Origin: Sanguibacter suaedae
Lineage (GTDB): Bacteria > Actinomycetota > Actinomycetes > Actinomycetales > Cellulomonadaceae
Assembly (NCBI RefSeq): GCF_016342785.1
Contig: NZ_JAEINH010000011.1
Span: 22,775 to 86,774, forward strand
DNA: 64,000 nucleotides
Reading direction: 5' to 3'
In this document: in pieces, positions 1-8,125 of the stretch
Numbering within the stretch: position 1 is the stretch's first letter
How the letters are laid out: each line of letters begins with the position of its first letter
Program-made: the position numbers and the translations under genes
Notes under the pieces: generated by a model
What the model was told of the DNA's origin: nothing
Seen by the model: the letters and a program-made list of their open reading frames with translations, nothing else
Databases searched by the model: none

Positions 1-330
1 GTCCTCGGGCGGCTCGAAGCTCGAGGCCGCGTCGTGGAGGTCCCGGACGAGCTCGCCGAGGCGCCGCAGCTCGTCGGGCGTCATGGGCCCCAGCTCGGTG
101 GACATGCTCCCGGGGACGTACTCGACGACGTGCCGGCCGCGGTCGTCGATGCCGAAGGACCGTGGCGCGCCCCGGAAGCCGACGCTGGAGAGGTGGAGGA
201 GGAACGCGTGGACCGCGGGGGTGGCCCGGGTGGCGGGCTTGCGCACGGTGTCCCCGAGCACGTCGTCGTGCACGAGGACCGCGGACGGCGCGGCGTACCC
301 CACGGTGCCGTGCTCGTCGTCGTGGTCCAT
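1..330 (-). CDS. Phosphotransferase (APH-like kinase fold), partial
   Basis: The first 110 codons of a leftward gene that runs off the left edge of the window. The start is the ATG at 328-330. The visible part looks like the N-lobe of the aminoglycoside phosphotransferase / protein-kinase-like fold: a beta-rich stretch, then VVEYVPGS, which resembles the hinge segment of these kinases, then the helix LGELVRDLHDAASSF typical of the family. The catalytic Asp loop and metal-binding residues lie outside the window, so activity and substrate cannot be judged. It reads in the same direction as the TetR gene to its right, about 110 bp apart. Many actinobacterial homologues have no known substrate, so antibiotic resistance should not be assumed. 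Confidence 0.6.
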   Translation of the reverse strand, partial: MDHDDEHGTVGYAAPSAVLVHDDVLGDTVRKPATRATPAVHAFLLHLSSVGFRGAPRSFGIDDRGRHVVEYVPGSMSTELGPMTPDELRRLGELVRDLHDAASSFEPPED

Positions 331-438
331 GCGCTCAGTTTGCCTCAAAGGAGCGGGTGAAAAAACTCCTGGAGAGGTCGCATTTCGCCATAGGCTCTTG
401 CGTCCGGCGACGCGAACGCCTAATGGGTGGTCGTGAGG

Positions 439-1041
439 TCAGGCGGCGGCCGCCGCCACACCGACGGCGCGCAGCACGAACGCCTCGGTGGCCGCGATGG
501 CGCGGTCCCGCTCGGGCTGGTGCTCGGGGACGGCCCGCCCGGAGAGGCACGCGTTGACGAGCGTGACCGTCGTGGAGATGTCCTGCGCCGGGAACACGCC
601 CTGTCCGATGCCGTCCGTGAGGATGTCCCGCAGGATGTCCTCGACGAGCACGGCGTGCTCGCGCAGCCGTTGCTGGGTCCCGCGCGACAGGACGGTCCGG
701 AGGTCGGGTCCCGGGGCGAGGTGGAACACGCGCGTGAGCCGCGCCTGCGCCTGGACGTACGTCCGCAGCCGGTGGACGGGGTCGACCACGCCCTCGAGCG
801 ACCGCTGGAGGGTCTCGACGTAGCGCTGCGTCTCGAAGGTGATGAACCCGATGAGCAGCGCCTCCTTGTCCGCGAAGTGGTTGTACACGGCGGTCCGCCC
901 CACGCCTGCGGCGGCGGCGATCTCGGCGAACGAGATCGCGTCGAAGCCGCGCTCGCTCATGAGCGTGGACAACGCGGTGAACAGTCGCTGACGGGTCTGC
1001 TCGCGGTGCTCCTGGAGGGACCCGCCGATGATCTTCGGCAT
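439..1041 (-). CDS. TetR-family transcriptional regulator
   Basis: A 200-residue one-component repressor. The N-terminal domain (about residues 12-60) has the TetR helix-turn-helix signature, with FAEIAAAAGVGRTAVYNHF as the recognition region followed by DKEALL. The remaining 140 residues form a helical ligand-binding domain that matches no ligand class I recognise. I chose the ATG at 1039-1041 because upstream in-frame codons run into the promoter region and lack TetR character. An imperfect inverted repeat lies directly upstream (1044-1066), so self-repression and control of the divergent DinB gene at 1122 are plausible. Length is normal for the family. Confidence 0.85.
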   Translation of the reverse strand: MPKIIGGSLQEHREQTRQRLFTALSTLMSERGFDAISFAEIAAAAGVGRTAVYNHFADKEALLIGFITFETQRYVETLQRSLEGVVDPVHRLRTYVQAQARLTRVFHLAPGPDLRTVLSRGTQQRLREHAVLVEDILRDILTDGIGQGVFPAQDISTTVTLVNACLSGRAVPEHQPERDRAIAATEAFVLRAVGVAAAAA

Positions 1042-1043
1042 TG

Positions 1044-1066
1044 TGACAGTGTGGCATGTCGTGTCA
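1044..1066. promoter_or_regulatory. Candidate TetR operator between tetR and the DinB gene
   Basis: TGACA (1044-1048) and TGTCA (1062-1066) are perfect inverted arms 13 bp apart. A further TGTC half-site (1057-1060) lies between them. The element begins 3 bp upstream of the tetR start and about 45 bp before the -10 of the DinB gene. Its position fits an autoregulatory operator; the assignment is inferred from position and dyad symmetry only. Confidence 0.4.
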
Positions 1067-1121
1067 GAACATTCATCCAAGGGTGACCTCACCTCGTCGC
1101 GACGGTCGCTAGCATCGGCCC

Positions 1122-1649
1122 ATGGACACCACAGGGATCCCCGCCGACACCAAGGACTGGACCTGGGTCCTCGACCGCCCATGCCCCGAGTGCGGGCTGG
1201 ACGCAGGGGGCGTCGCCCCCGAACAGGTCGGTGCGCTCGTCGCCTCCACCCTGCCCCGCTGGGCCGCGGTCCTCGCCCGACCGGACGCCCGCGACCGCCC
1301 CGACCCGCACACGTGGTCACCGGTCGAGTACGCCGCGCACGTCCGCGACGTCTTCGACGTCATGACAGGGCGCCTCACCCTCATGCTGACCGAGGACGAC
1401 CCGCCCTTCGCCGACTGGGACCAGGACGCGGCGGCGCTCGCGGCGGGCTACGAGTCGTCCGACCCGGTGCTCGTCGGGCAGGAGCTGGAGGCCGCGGGGC
1501 GACGGGCCGCCGATGCCTTCGGCGCCGTCCGCGAGGGCGACGTCGAGCGGCCCGGACGCCGCTCGAACGGGTCGGTCTTCACGGTGGCGACGCTCGGGCA
1601 GTACTTCGTGCACGACGTCATCCACCACCTGCACGACGTGAACGCGTGA
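1122..1649 (+). CDS. DinB-family four-helix-bundle protein
   Basis: A 175-residue cytoplasmic protein of the DinB/YfiT-like superfamily, whose members are metal-dependent thiol transferases or hydrolases (mycothiol- or bacillithiol-dependent) or uncharacterised. It begins with the actinobacterial pattern DTKDWTWVLDRPCPECGLD. His residues in YAAHVRDVFD and the C-terminal HDVIHHLHDV are placed like the family's three-His metal site. A -10-like TAGCAT (1110-1115) ends 6 bp before the ATG, so the mRNA is probably leaderless. The gene diverges from tetR and may be its target. The exact reaction is unknown. Confidence 0.7.
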   Translation: MDTTGIPADTKDWTWVLDRPCPECGLDAGGVAPEQVGALVASTLPRWAAVLARPDARDRPDPHTWSPVEYAAHVRDVFDVMTGRLTLMLTEDDPPFADWDQDAAALAAGYESSDPVLVGQELEAAGRRAADAFGAVREGDVERPGRRSNGSVFTVATLGQYFVHDVIHHLHDVNA

Positions 1650-1694
1650 CGAACCCCTGACGACCCCCTGACGAACTCGAGCCGATCGGCCGAG

Positions 1695-1773
1695 TTATCC
1701 ACAGATTCTGTGCACAGCCCTGTGGGTATGTGGACGATCGTCCCGCACAGGGTGTGGAAAACGCTGTGGGCGG
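1695..1773. other. Cluster of DnaA-box-like 9-mers
   Basis: Within 80 bp there is one perfect consensus DnaA box, TTATCCACA (1695-1703, plus strand). On the minus strand lie TTTTCCACA (1753-1761, 8/9), TCGTCCACA (1729-1737, 7/9 to the E. coli consensus and 8/9 to TTGTCCACA) and ATACCCACA (1721-1729, 7/9), plus a weak copy at 1765-1773. The perfect palindrome CTGTGCACAG (1708-1717) sits between them. The gap between the DinB gene and tRNA-Gly contains no credible gene. dnaA, dnaN and gyrB are absent, so this is not the standard oriC; a DnaA-titrating or regulatory site is possible. Confidence 0.45.
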
Positions 1774-1862
1774 CCCGGGTGACGAATCGGCGTCCCTGCA
1801 CCCCTTGACCGAGCCCCGGATCCGTGGCCTCGAGCCTCGGGCCGACGCGTCCGCCGACGCAC

Positions 1863-1896
1863 GAAGGGCCGGTCCTCGGTGGAGGACCGGCCCTTC
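1863..1896 (-). terminator. Hairpin terminator of tRNA-Gly
   Basis: A perfect 15-bp inverted repeat (1863-1877 with 1882-1896) with a 4-nt loop, ending 5 bp past the CCA end of the minus-strand tRNA. There is no T-run, as is common in high-GC actinobacteria. Confidence 0.75.
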
Positions 1897-1901
1897 GGCG
1901 A

Positions 1902-1975
1902 TGGAGCGGATGACGGGAATCGAACCCGCGCTATCAGCTTGGGAAGCTGAAGTTCTACCATTGAACTACATCCGC
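1902..1975 (-). tRNA. tRNA-Gly (anticodon CCC)
   Basis: Read on the minus strand, the acceptor arm GCGGATG (1969-1975) pairs with CATCCGC (1906-1912), followed by discriminator T and an encoded CCA (1902-1904). The anticodon arm is CAGC-TTCCCAA-GCTG, giving anticodon CCC, which reads GGG codons. The T-arm contains GGTTCGATTCC. Length is 74 nt including CCA. It stands alone, with its own hairpin terminator downstream. Confidence 0.95.
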
Positions 1976-2046
1976 ACAGCGACGTCGGCTCGGTCTCCCG
2001 AGCGGCGTGCGTGAACGATCATACCCATAGGACAGGAGCGTGCGAA

Positions 2047-2634
2047 GTGGCCCCCCGACGAGGAGACCCCCGAGCGCGCCCCGCGGCACCGTTCTCCCGC
2101 GAGGGCGCGTACCCGCCGCCCGCCCGATACGTGTCCGGCGCCACGTCGCCGCGGCCGCCCACCACGGTCGACCCGGAGCCTCCCGGCACCTACGTCCCCG
2201 ACCTCCTCGCCCGCATGGCCCCCGTGGAGGAGCCCGGCCGCGCCCAGCGCGCCTTCCGGGCCGCGGTCCACCCCGGGTACGGGACCCAGTCCCCGCGGTG
2301 GGCCGCTCGCGCCGCCGCCGCGGCCCGTCCCGCCCTCGACCGCGTCGGCCCGGTCCGGCCCGCCGGCCACGTGCCCGGCACGGAGGTCGTCACCGCCCCG
2401 CGCTCCAGGGTCGTCGCGGGCGTCCTCGGGATCTTCCTCGGCGCCACGGGCGCCCACCGTCTCTACACGGGCCGTACCCGCAGCGGCCTCGCGATGCTCG
2501 TGGTCACCGTCGCGTCCGGCGGTCTCCTCGTGCCGATCACGGCCACCGTGGGTCTGGTCGAGGGCGTGATGTTCCTGTCCTCCACGCGGGGCATCTACTC
2601 GCGCGACGGCTACGGACGCGACCTCCGCGGCTGA
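2047..2634 (+). CDS. TM2-domain membrane protein
   Basis: A 195-residue protein with a Pro/Arg/Ala-rich, probably cytoplasmic N-terminal 125 residues, then a TM2 domain: a first hydrophobic segment (VVAGVLGIFLGATGAHRLY), a short polar turn with the family's G-x-H-R-x-Y pattern, and a second segment ending near FLSSTRG. TM2 proteins are small bacterial membrane proteins of uncertain role. I chose GTG 2047 because AGGAG (2034-2038) lies 8 nt upstream; an earlier in-frame GTG at 2011 has no ribosome site and would place that AGGAG inside the gene. It reads away from tRNA-Gly. Confidence 0.7.
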   Translation: MAPRRGDPRARPAAPFSREGAYPPPARYVSGATSPRPPTTVDPEPPGTYVPDLLARMAPVEEPGRAQRAFRAAVHPGYGTQSPRWAARAAAAARPALDRVGPVRPAGHVPGTEVVTAPRSRVVAGVLGIFLGATGAHRLYTGRTRSGLAMLVVTVASGGLLVPITATVGLVEGVMFLSSTRGIYSRDGYGRDLRG

Positions 2635-2731
2635 CCGTCGCGTCGTCCGCCCGCCACCTCACGGCCACCTTCCGGTCGCCTTCCCGGCCTAGGGTGCTGA
2701 CGCCGGGGTTTTCACCCGCTACGGTGTCACA

Positions 2732-3307
2732 GTGCTGCTCTCCGACCGTGACATCCGTGCCGAGCTGACCGCTGGTCGCGTCGCGCTCGAGCCCTACGCC
2801 CCGGAGATGCTCCAGCCCTCGAGCATCGACGTGCGCCTCGACCGGTACTTCCGGCTCTTCGACAACCACAAGTACCCGTTCATCGACCCCGCCGCCGAGC
2901 AGCCCGAGCTCACGCGCCTCGTCGAGGTCGAGCAGGGCGAGCCTTTCGTGCTCCACCCCGGGGAGTTCGTCCTGGGGTCCACGTACGAGTCCGTGCGGCT
3001 GCCCGACGACATCGCGGCCCGCCTCGAGGGGAAGTCGTCCCTCGGCCGGCTGGGGCTCCTCACCCACTCCACCGCGGGCTTCGTCGACCCCGGGTTCTCC
3101 GGTCACGTGACCCTCGAGCTGAGCAACGTCGCGACGCTGCCCATCACCCTGTGGCCGGGCATGAAGATCGGCCAGATGTGCTTCTTCCGTCTGTCCTCCG
3201 CCAGCGAGCACCCGTACGGGTCCTCGGCCTACGGCTCGCGCTACCAGGGGCAGCGCGGGCCCACCGCGTCCCGCTCGTGGCAGAACTTCCACCGGACCGA
3301 CGTCTAG
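2732..3307 (+). CDS. dcd: dCTP deaminase (probably bifunctional, dUMP-forming)
   Basis: A 191-residue enzyme converting dCTP to dUTP and, in the actinobacterial bifunctional type, on to dUMP for thymidylate synthesis. Diagnostic segments are LLSDRDI at the start, [10 protein letters not shown], the nucleotide loop [20 protein letters not shown], and HVTLELSN carrying the catalytic Glu. Length is standard. GTG 2732 is preceded by a -10-like TACGGT (2720-2725) only 6 nt away, so the transcript is probably leaderless. The next gene starts 3 bp after the stop, indicating an operon. Confidence 0.93.
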   Translation: MLLSDRDIRAELTAGRVALEPYAPEMLQPSSIDVRLDRYFRLFDNHKYPFIDPAAEQPELTRLVEVEQGEPFVLHPGEFVLGSTYESVRLPDDIAARLEGKSSLGRLGLLTHSTAGFVDPGFSGHVTLELSNVATLPITLWPGMKIGQMCFFRLSSASEHPYGSSAYGSRYQGQRGPTASRSWQNFHRTDV

Positions 3308-3310
3308 ACC

Positions 3311-4393
3311 ATGGCCGACCTCACCCCGGCGCCGTCGCTGCCGCCGTTCCCCGCCGACTCCGCGCTCGACATCGCGGACCTCTACGTCCGCCACGTCCTC
3401 GGCGTGGCCGACGACGTCGACCCGTCCGAGATCGAGGCGCTCGCGCTCTCCCGCTTCCCGTCGACCACGTGGGAGATCCCGCCGACGGAGGAGCAGACGC
3501 CCGACGGGCGCCAGGTGCGCCCCGGGACCCTGCGGGTCTCCCGCCACACGGTGATCACGGGGCCGTACGCGCCGCGCACCGAGGACGGCCGGGACCTGGG
3601 CTTCGACCACGGCGTGGACATGGTCTACGACGTCCAGTGCCCGCGAGAGCGCGGGCCGGCCCCCTACCGGGGAGGCGGTGACCGCGACGGCCTGGCGCGC
3701 GTCTTCGCCGACGGCCTGCCGATCCGTGAGGAGTGGCGCCTGTCCTCGTGGCTCGTGGCCGTCTCCCGTCGCCTGGGCGGGTCCGTCCGGTTCGCCGTCG
3801 CCGACGGCGTCACCACCCACGTCACCCCGGACCCCGCGGTGTCCGTCGACGTGACCGTGTACTCCGGCGTGTGGCTCGACCCGGAGGCCGCGGAGAGGGT
3901 GTGCCAGCAGGCGAACGCCGGTGCCCGGCTCGCCAGCACCGGCATCCCCTGGGAGGGACCGCCCGCCACCACGGGCGTCGTGCCCGCCCTGCCCGACAGC
4001 CCTCTCACGCCGGCGCAGCTCAAGGCGATCCACGAGCGGGCCGACGCCGTCGACGTCGCCGCGCTCCGCGACCCCGCGCCGCTCACCGGGTACGCGGTCG
4101 AGGTGGACCTCGGGCGGGACGGGCTCGTCTCCGTCGAGGTCGGTGGCGTCGAGTCCGTACCGCTCGTCCTGCGGGGAGCGCCCTGGGCCCAGAACGGCGC
4201 GATCTCCTACCTCGTGCGGTGGACGCCGGAGGACCTCGTCGACTGGCAGCGCGAGGTCCCGTCCTTCGGCCTCAAGGTGTCCCGAACCCGCGCGGCGGGC
4301 GTCGTGGCCCAGCTCGCCCGGGCCGTCTACGCGGCTGTCGGCGGCGAGGTCGCCGACCAGGACGAGTTCCTCATGGACCCCGAGGACGTCTGA
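3311..4393 (+). CDS. Conserved-looking protein of unknown function, coupled to dcd
   Basis: A 360-residue soluble protein that I cannot assign to a family. It has no signal peptide or membrane segment. The sequence is acidic with alternating beta-like segments (for example VSVDVTVYSGVWLD and VEVDLGRDGLVSVEVGGV), and Trp and Pro residues are scattered through it. It follows dcd by 3 bp and shares its strong C/G-ending codon bias, so it is a real, co-transcribed gene. A nucleotide-metabolism role would rest on neighbourhood alone. A hairpin at 4401-4427 ends the unit. Confidence 0.6.
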   Translation: MADLTPAPSLPPFPADSALDIADLYVRHVLGVADDVDPSEIEALALSRFPSTTWEIPPTEEQTPDGRQVRPGTLRVSRHTVITGPYAPRTEDGRDLGFDHGVDMVYDVQCPRERGPAPYRGGGDRDGLARVFADGLPIREEWRLSSWLVAVSRRLGGSVRFAVADGVTTHVTPDPAVSVDVTVYSGVWLDPEAAERVCQQANAGARLASTGIPWEGPPATTGVVPALPDSPLTPAQLKAIHERADAVDVAALRDPAPLTGYAVEVDLGRDGLVSVEVGGVESVPLVLRGAPWAQNGAISYLVRWTPEDLVDWQREVPSFGLKVSRTRAAGVVAQLARAVYAAVGGEVADQDEFLMDPEDV

Positions 4394-4400
4394 GTCCTTC

Positions 4401-4427
4401 GTCACTGGCGCGCCCGCGCGCCGTGAC
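4401..4427 (+). terminator. GC-rich hairpin after the dcd operon
   Basis: GTCAC + GGCGCGC (4401-4413, one bulged T) pairs with GCGCGCC + GTGAC (4416-4427). It lies 7 bp after the stop of the upstream gene and before the mrp operon. No T-run follows. Confidence 0.5.
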
Positions 4428-4553
4428 AGGTGACCGTCGGTAGACTCACCTCGGAACTCACACAACTCCATCGTCTGGGCCGCGCCCTGCCCTCAGGGGC
4501 GCCCTCGCCTCCCAGGCCGACCGACCACCCGCCCACCACAGGACGGAGCGGAC

Positions 4554-7500
4554 GTGCTGCTGCTGCTCGTTGCCCACGCTGTCATGGCACTCGTCGCGCC
4601 CGCGCTGGTCTCCTGGCTGGGACGCCGGGCGTTCCTCGTCATGGCCCTCGCACCGGCCTCCGCGGCCGCCTATGCGCTGAGCCGGACGTCGCAGGTCATG
4701 GCGGGCGACCATCCCACCGAGGTGGTCGAGTGGATCCCCACCCTCGGCATCGAGCTGTCGTTCCGCATGGACACGCTGTCGTGGCTCATGCTGCTCCTCG
4801 TCGGGGGTGTCGGGGCGCTCGTCCTCGTGTACTGCTCCTCCTACTTCGCGGCCGCAGCGTCCGGCCTCCGCCGGTTCGGCGGTGTCCTCGTCGCGTTCGC
4901 CGGAGCCATGGTGGGTCTCGTCACGGCCGACGACATGATCGTCCTCTTCGTGCTCTGGGAGCTGACCACGGTCTTCTCCTACCTGCTCATCGGCCACTAC
5001 CACGAGCGCAAGGCGAGCCGCCGGGCCGCCATGCAGGCCATCATCGTCACCACCGCGGGCGGCCTCACCATGCTCGTGGGGCTCGTGATCCTCGGGGTGC
5101 ACGCCGGGACGGGCTTCAGCCTCTCCGGGCTCCTCGCGGACCCGCCGTCCGGGACGGCGGTCACCGCCGGGGTCGTGTGCGTCCTCGTCGGTGCCGCCTC
5201 GAAGTCCGCGCTCGTCCCCACCCACTTCTGGTTGCCCGCCGCCATGGCCGCACCCACCCCGGTGAGCGCCTACCTGCACGCCGCGGCCATGGTGAAGGCG
5301 GGCGTCTACCTCGTCGCGCGCTTCGCGCCCGCGTACTCGGACCTCGCCGCCTGGGTCGTCGTCGTGTCCGTCCTCGGGTGCGGGACGCTGCTCCTCGGCG
5401 GGTACCGGGCGCTGCGGCAGAACGACCTCAAGCTCGTCCTCGCCTACGGGACCGTGAGCCAGCTCGGGCTGATCATCCTCCTCGTCGGGTACGGCACCCA
5501 GGGTGCCGCCCTGGCCGGGCTCGCGATGATCGGGGCGCACGCCCTGTTCAAGGCGGCGCTGTTCCTCACCGTCGGTGTCGTCGACTCCGCCGCCGGCACG
5601 CGTGACCTCCGCAGGCTCACCGGCGTCGGCCGGGCCATGCCCCTCACGGCCGTCGCCGGCGGGCTCGCCACCGCGTCCATGATCGGCCTGCCCCCGCTCG
5701 CCGGCTACGTCGCCAAGGAGGCCGCGCTCGAGTCGCTGCTGCACGGCACGGCGGACGGGCTCCCCGGGTGGTTCGGTCCGGTGGTCGTCGCCGCCGTCGT
5801 CGTCGGCTCCATGCTCACCACCGCGTACGGCCTGCGCTTCTTCTGGGGCGCGTTCATGACCAAGAGGACACCCCCGGCCATCCCCGTGGTGTCGCGGACC
5901 AGCGACGGGGCCGACGTCGAGACCGGCCTGGTGGACCCGGCGACGATCAGCCGCCAGCCGCTGCTCCTCGTCGGCCCCGGGCTGGTCCTCGGGGTGCTGG
6001 GTCTGCTCGCGGCGCTCGCGCCGACCTTCGCGGAGGAGCTCCTCGCCCCCCACGCGGACCTCTACCCCACGGGTGAGCCCGGGCACCTGACCCTCTGGGC
6101 CGGTGTCGGTCCGGCGCTCTTCCTCACGCTGGCGATCCTCGGCGTCGGGGCGCTGCTGTTCTGGAAGCGCCGCCCCGTCGAGCACCTGCAGGCCGCCATG
6201 CCCGCCGTCCCCGAGGCCGACCGCAGCTACCGCCGCTTCATGCGGATGCTCGACGACCTCGCGGCCGACGTCACCGCCTTCACCCAGCGCGGCTCCCTCC
6301 CGTTCTACCTCGGCGCGATCCTCCTCGTCCTCGTCATCGGCCCCGGTGGGGTGCTCCTCACGCAGACGACGTGGCCCGAGGACGTCCGCGCCTGGGACAT
6401 GCCCGCGCAGGTGGTCCCCGTCCTCGTCATCGTCGTCGCGTCAGTGCTCGCCGCGCGCTCCCGCCGCCGCCTCAAGGCCGTCCTCCTCGTGGGCTTCACC
6501 GGGTACGGCGTCGCCATGCTGTTCCTCCTCCACGGAGCGCCCGACCTCGCGCTCACGCAGGTGCTCGTCGAGACCGTCACCCTCGTCGTCATGGTCCTCG
6601 TGCTGCGCCGCCTGCCCCCGTACTTCTCCGACCGACCCCTCGCCTCCACGCGCTGGGTCCGGCTCGCCATCGCCGTCCTCGTCGGGATCGCCGCCATGGG
6701 GTTCGCGATCGTCGTCCCGGGGATGCGCGTCCACCCGCCCGTCTCCGTCGACTTCCCCGAGGAGGCGTACGAGTTCGGCGGCGGGAAGAACATCGTCAAC
6801 GTCACCCTCGTCGACATCCGCGCCTGGGACACCATGGGCGAGATCTCCGTGCTCCTCGTCGCCGCGACCGGTGTCGCGTCCCTCGTGTTCCTCAGCCGCC
6901 GCGGCGGCCGGATCCTCCGTGCCCAGGACACGCCCGACGTCGCCGGTGACCGGACCACCGGCTGGGTCGTGCCCGGAGGCGACGCGAAGGCGGCCGTCAC
7001 CGGGCGCACCGCCGGCGAGCTCTCGGGCCTCACCGCCCGCGCCACCGCCGCCGCCCCGCCGTCGTCGTCGATGCGGCACCGGGTGTGGCTCCCCGGGGGG
7101 CGGACCCTCGCACCGCTGCGGCGCTCCGTGATCTTCGAGGTCGTCACCCGGCTGCTGTTCCACTCGATGATCGTGTTCGCCCTCTACCTCCTCTTCGCCG
7201 GCCACAACCAGCCCGGCGGAGGCTTCGCGGCCGGGATCGTCGTCGGCATCGCCCTGATCATCCGGTACCTCGCCGGCGGTCGGTACGAGCTCGGCGAGGC
7301 GCTCCCGCTGCAGCCCGGCCTGCTCCTCGGGACCGGCCTGTTCCTCTCCGCCGGGGTCGGTCTCTTCGCGCTGACCACCGGGGGAGAGGTCCTGCAGAGC
7401 GTCATCATCGAGAACCACCTGCCCGTCCTCGGGCACGTCAAGCTCGTGACCTCCGTGTTCTTCGACCTCGGGGTCTTCCTCGTGGTCGTCGGGCTCATCC

Positions 7501-7643
7501 TCGACATCCTCCGGACCCTGGGAGCCGAGATCGACCGGCACATCGACGAGACCAACGCCTCCGCCGAAGCCCCCGAAGGCGTCGAGGGCACTCCCGAGGA
7601 CGGGGCGGACCGGGCCGCGCCCACCCCGGAGGTGCGGACATGA
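4554..7643 (+). CDS. mrpA: Mrp Na+/H+ antiporter subunit A with fused MrpB
   Basis: A 1029-residue polytopic membrane protein, the largest subunit of the Mrp cation/proton antiporter, related to NuoL of complex I. The proton-antiporter core includes Glu136 in VLWELTTVFSYLLIG and Lys217 in ASKSALVPTHFWLPA, positions expected for the conserved ion-path pair. A DUF4040-like hydrophobic block lies near residues 640-690. Residues about 850-990 are an MrpB domain (FALYLLFAGHNQPGGGFAAG), so no separate mrpB exists; such A/B fusions are known in actinobacteria. GTG 4554 follows GGACGGAG. The stop overlaps mrpC as ATGA. Confidence 0.93.
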   Translation: MLLLLVAHAVMALVAPALVSWLGRRAFLVMALAPASAAAYALSRTSQVMAGDHPTEVVEWIPTLGIELSFRMDTLSWLMLLLVGGVGALVLVYCSSYFAAAASGLRRFGGVLVAFAGAMVGLVTADDMIVLFVLWELTTVFSYLLIGHYHERKASRRAAMQAIIVTTAGGLTMLVGLVILGVHAGTGFSLSGLLADPPSGTAVTAGVVCVLVGAASKSALVPTHFWLPAAMAAPTPVSAYLHAAAMVKAGVYLVARFAPAYSDLAAWVVVVSVLGCGTLLLGGYRALRQNDLKLVLAYGTVSQLGLIILLVGYGTQGAALAGLAMIGAHALFKAALFLTVGVVDSAAGTRDLRRLTGVGRAMPLTAVAGGLATASMIGLPPLAGYVAKEAALESLLHGTADGLPGWFGPVVVAAVVVGSMLTTAYGLRFFWGAFMTKRTPPAIPVVSRTSDGADVETGLVDPATISRQPLLLVGPGLVLGVLGLLAALAPTFAEELLAPHADLYPTGEPGHLTLWAGVGPALFLTLAILGVGALLFWKRRPVEHLQAAMPAVPEADRSYRRFMRMLDDLAADVTAFTQRGSLPFYLGAILLVLVIGPGGVLLTQTTWPEDVRAWDMPAQVVPVLVIVVASVLAARSRRRLKAVLLVGFTGYGVAMLFLLHGAPDLALTQVLVETVTLVVMVLVLRRLPPYFSDRPLASTRWVRLAIAVLVGIAAMGFAIVVPGMRVHPPVSVDFPEEAYEFGGGKNIVNVTLVDIRAWDTMGEISVLLVAATGVASLVFLSRRGGRILRAQDTPDVAGDRTTGWVVPGGDAKAAVTGRTAGELSGLTARATAAAPPSSSMRHRVWLPGGRTLAPLRRSVIFEVVTRLLFHSMIVFALYLLFAGHNQPGGGFAAGIVVGIALIIRYLAGGRYELGEALPLQPGLLLGTGLFLSAGVGLFALTTGGEVLQSVIIENHLPVLGHVKLVTSVFFDLGVFLVVVGLILDILRTLGAEIDRHIDETNASAEAPEGVEGTPEDGADRAAPTPEVRT

Positions 7644-8125
7644 CCGGCTCCACGCTCATCGACATGAGCCCCAACCTCACGCTCGTCGTCGCGACCGGTG
7701 CGCTCTTCATCGCCGGCGTCTACCTGCTCCTCGAGCGCAGCCTCACCCGGGTGCTCATCGGGTTCATCCTCATCAGCAACGGCGTCAACCTGCTCTTCCT
7801 CATCGCGAGCGGCCGCGCAGGCGGCCCGCCCCTCATCGGGGAGGCCGAGCCCGCCGAGATGAGCGACCCCCTGCCGCAGGCACTCATCCTCACCGCCATC
7901 GTCATCACGCTCGCGCTCACCGCGTTCGTCCTCGCCATGGCGTACCGCTCCTGGCAGCTCCACGGCCACGACGAGGTCCAGGACGACCTCGAGGACCGCA
8001 GGATCGTGCGGCTCGCCGCGAAGAACTCCCCGTCGTTCACGGACCTCGACGCGGACGAGGTCACGGAGAGCATCGACGAGCAGGCCGCCGAGGCCCGTGA
8101 CGAGACCCAGCGGAGCGACTCATGA
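7640..8125 (+). CDS. mrpC: Mrp antiporter subunit C
   Basis: A 161-residue NuoK-like membrane subunit with three hydrophobic helices in the first 110 residues (LVVATGALFIAGVYLLLER, VLIGFILISNGVNLLFLI and ALILTAIVITLALTAFVLAM). The helix-2 start and the GNG/SNGVN region match the MrpC/MnhC family. A charged C-terminal tail of about 45 residues, rich in Asp and Glu, extends into the cytoplasm; this is longer than in Bacillus MrpC. The start ATG (7640) overlaps the mrpA stop and the stop overlaps mrpD, so translation is coupled. Confidence 0.9.
   Translation: MTGSTLIDMSPNLTLVVATGALFIAGVYLLLERSLTRVLIGFILISNGVNLLFLIASGRAGGPPLIGEAEPAEMSDPLPQALILTAIVITLALTAFVLAMAYRSWQLHGHDEVQDDLEDRRIVRLAAKNSPSFTDLDADEVTESIDEQAAEARDETQRSDS

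Noticed and set aside
1695..1773. Chromosome replication origin (oriC)
   Set aside because: Too few boxes, no AT-rich unwinding region, and no dnaA, dnaN, rpmH or gyrB nearby. Kept only as a DnaA-box cluster.
1902..1975. Integrative element inserted at tRNA-Gly
   Set aside because: No integrase and no repeat of the tRNA 3' end was seen nearby; the flanks look like ordinary chromosomal genes.
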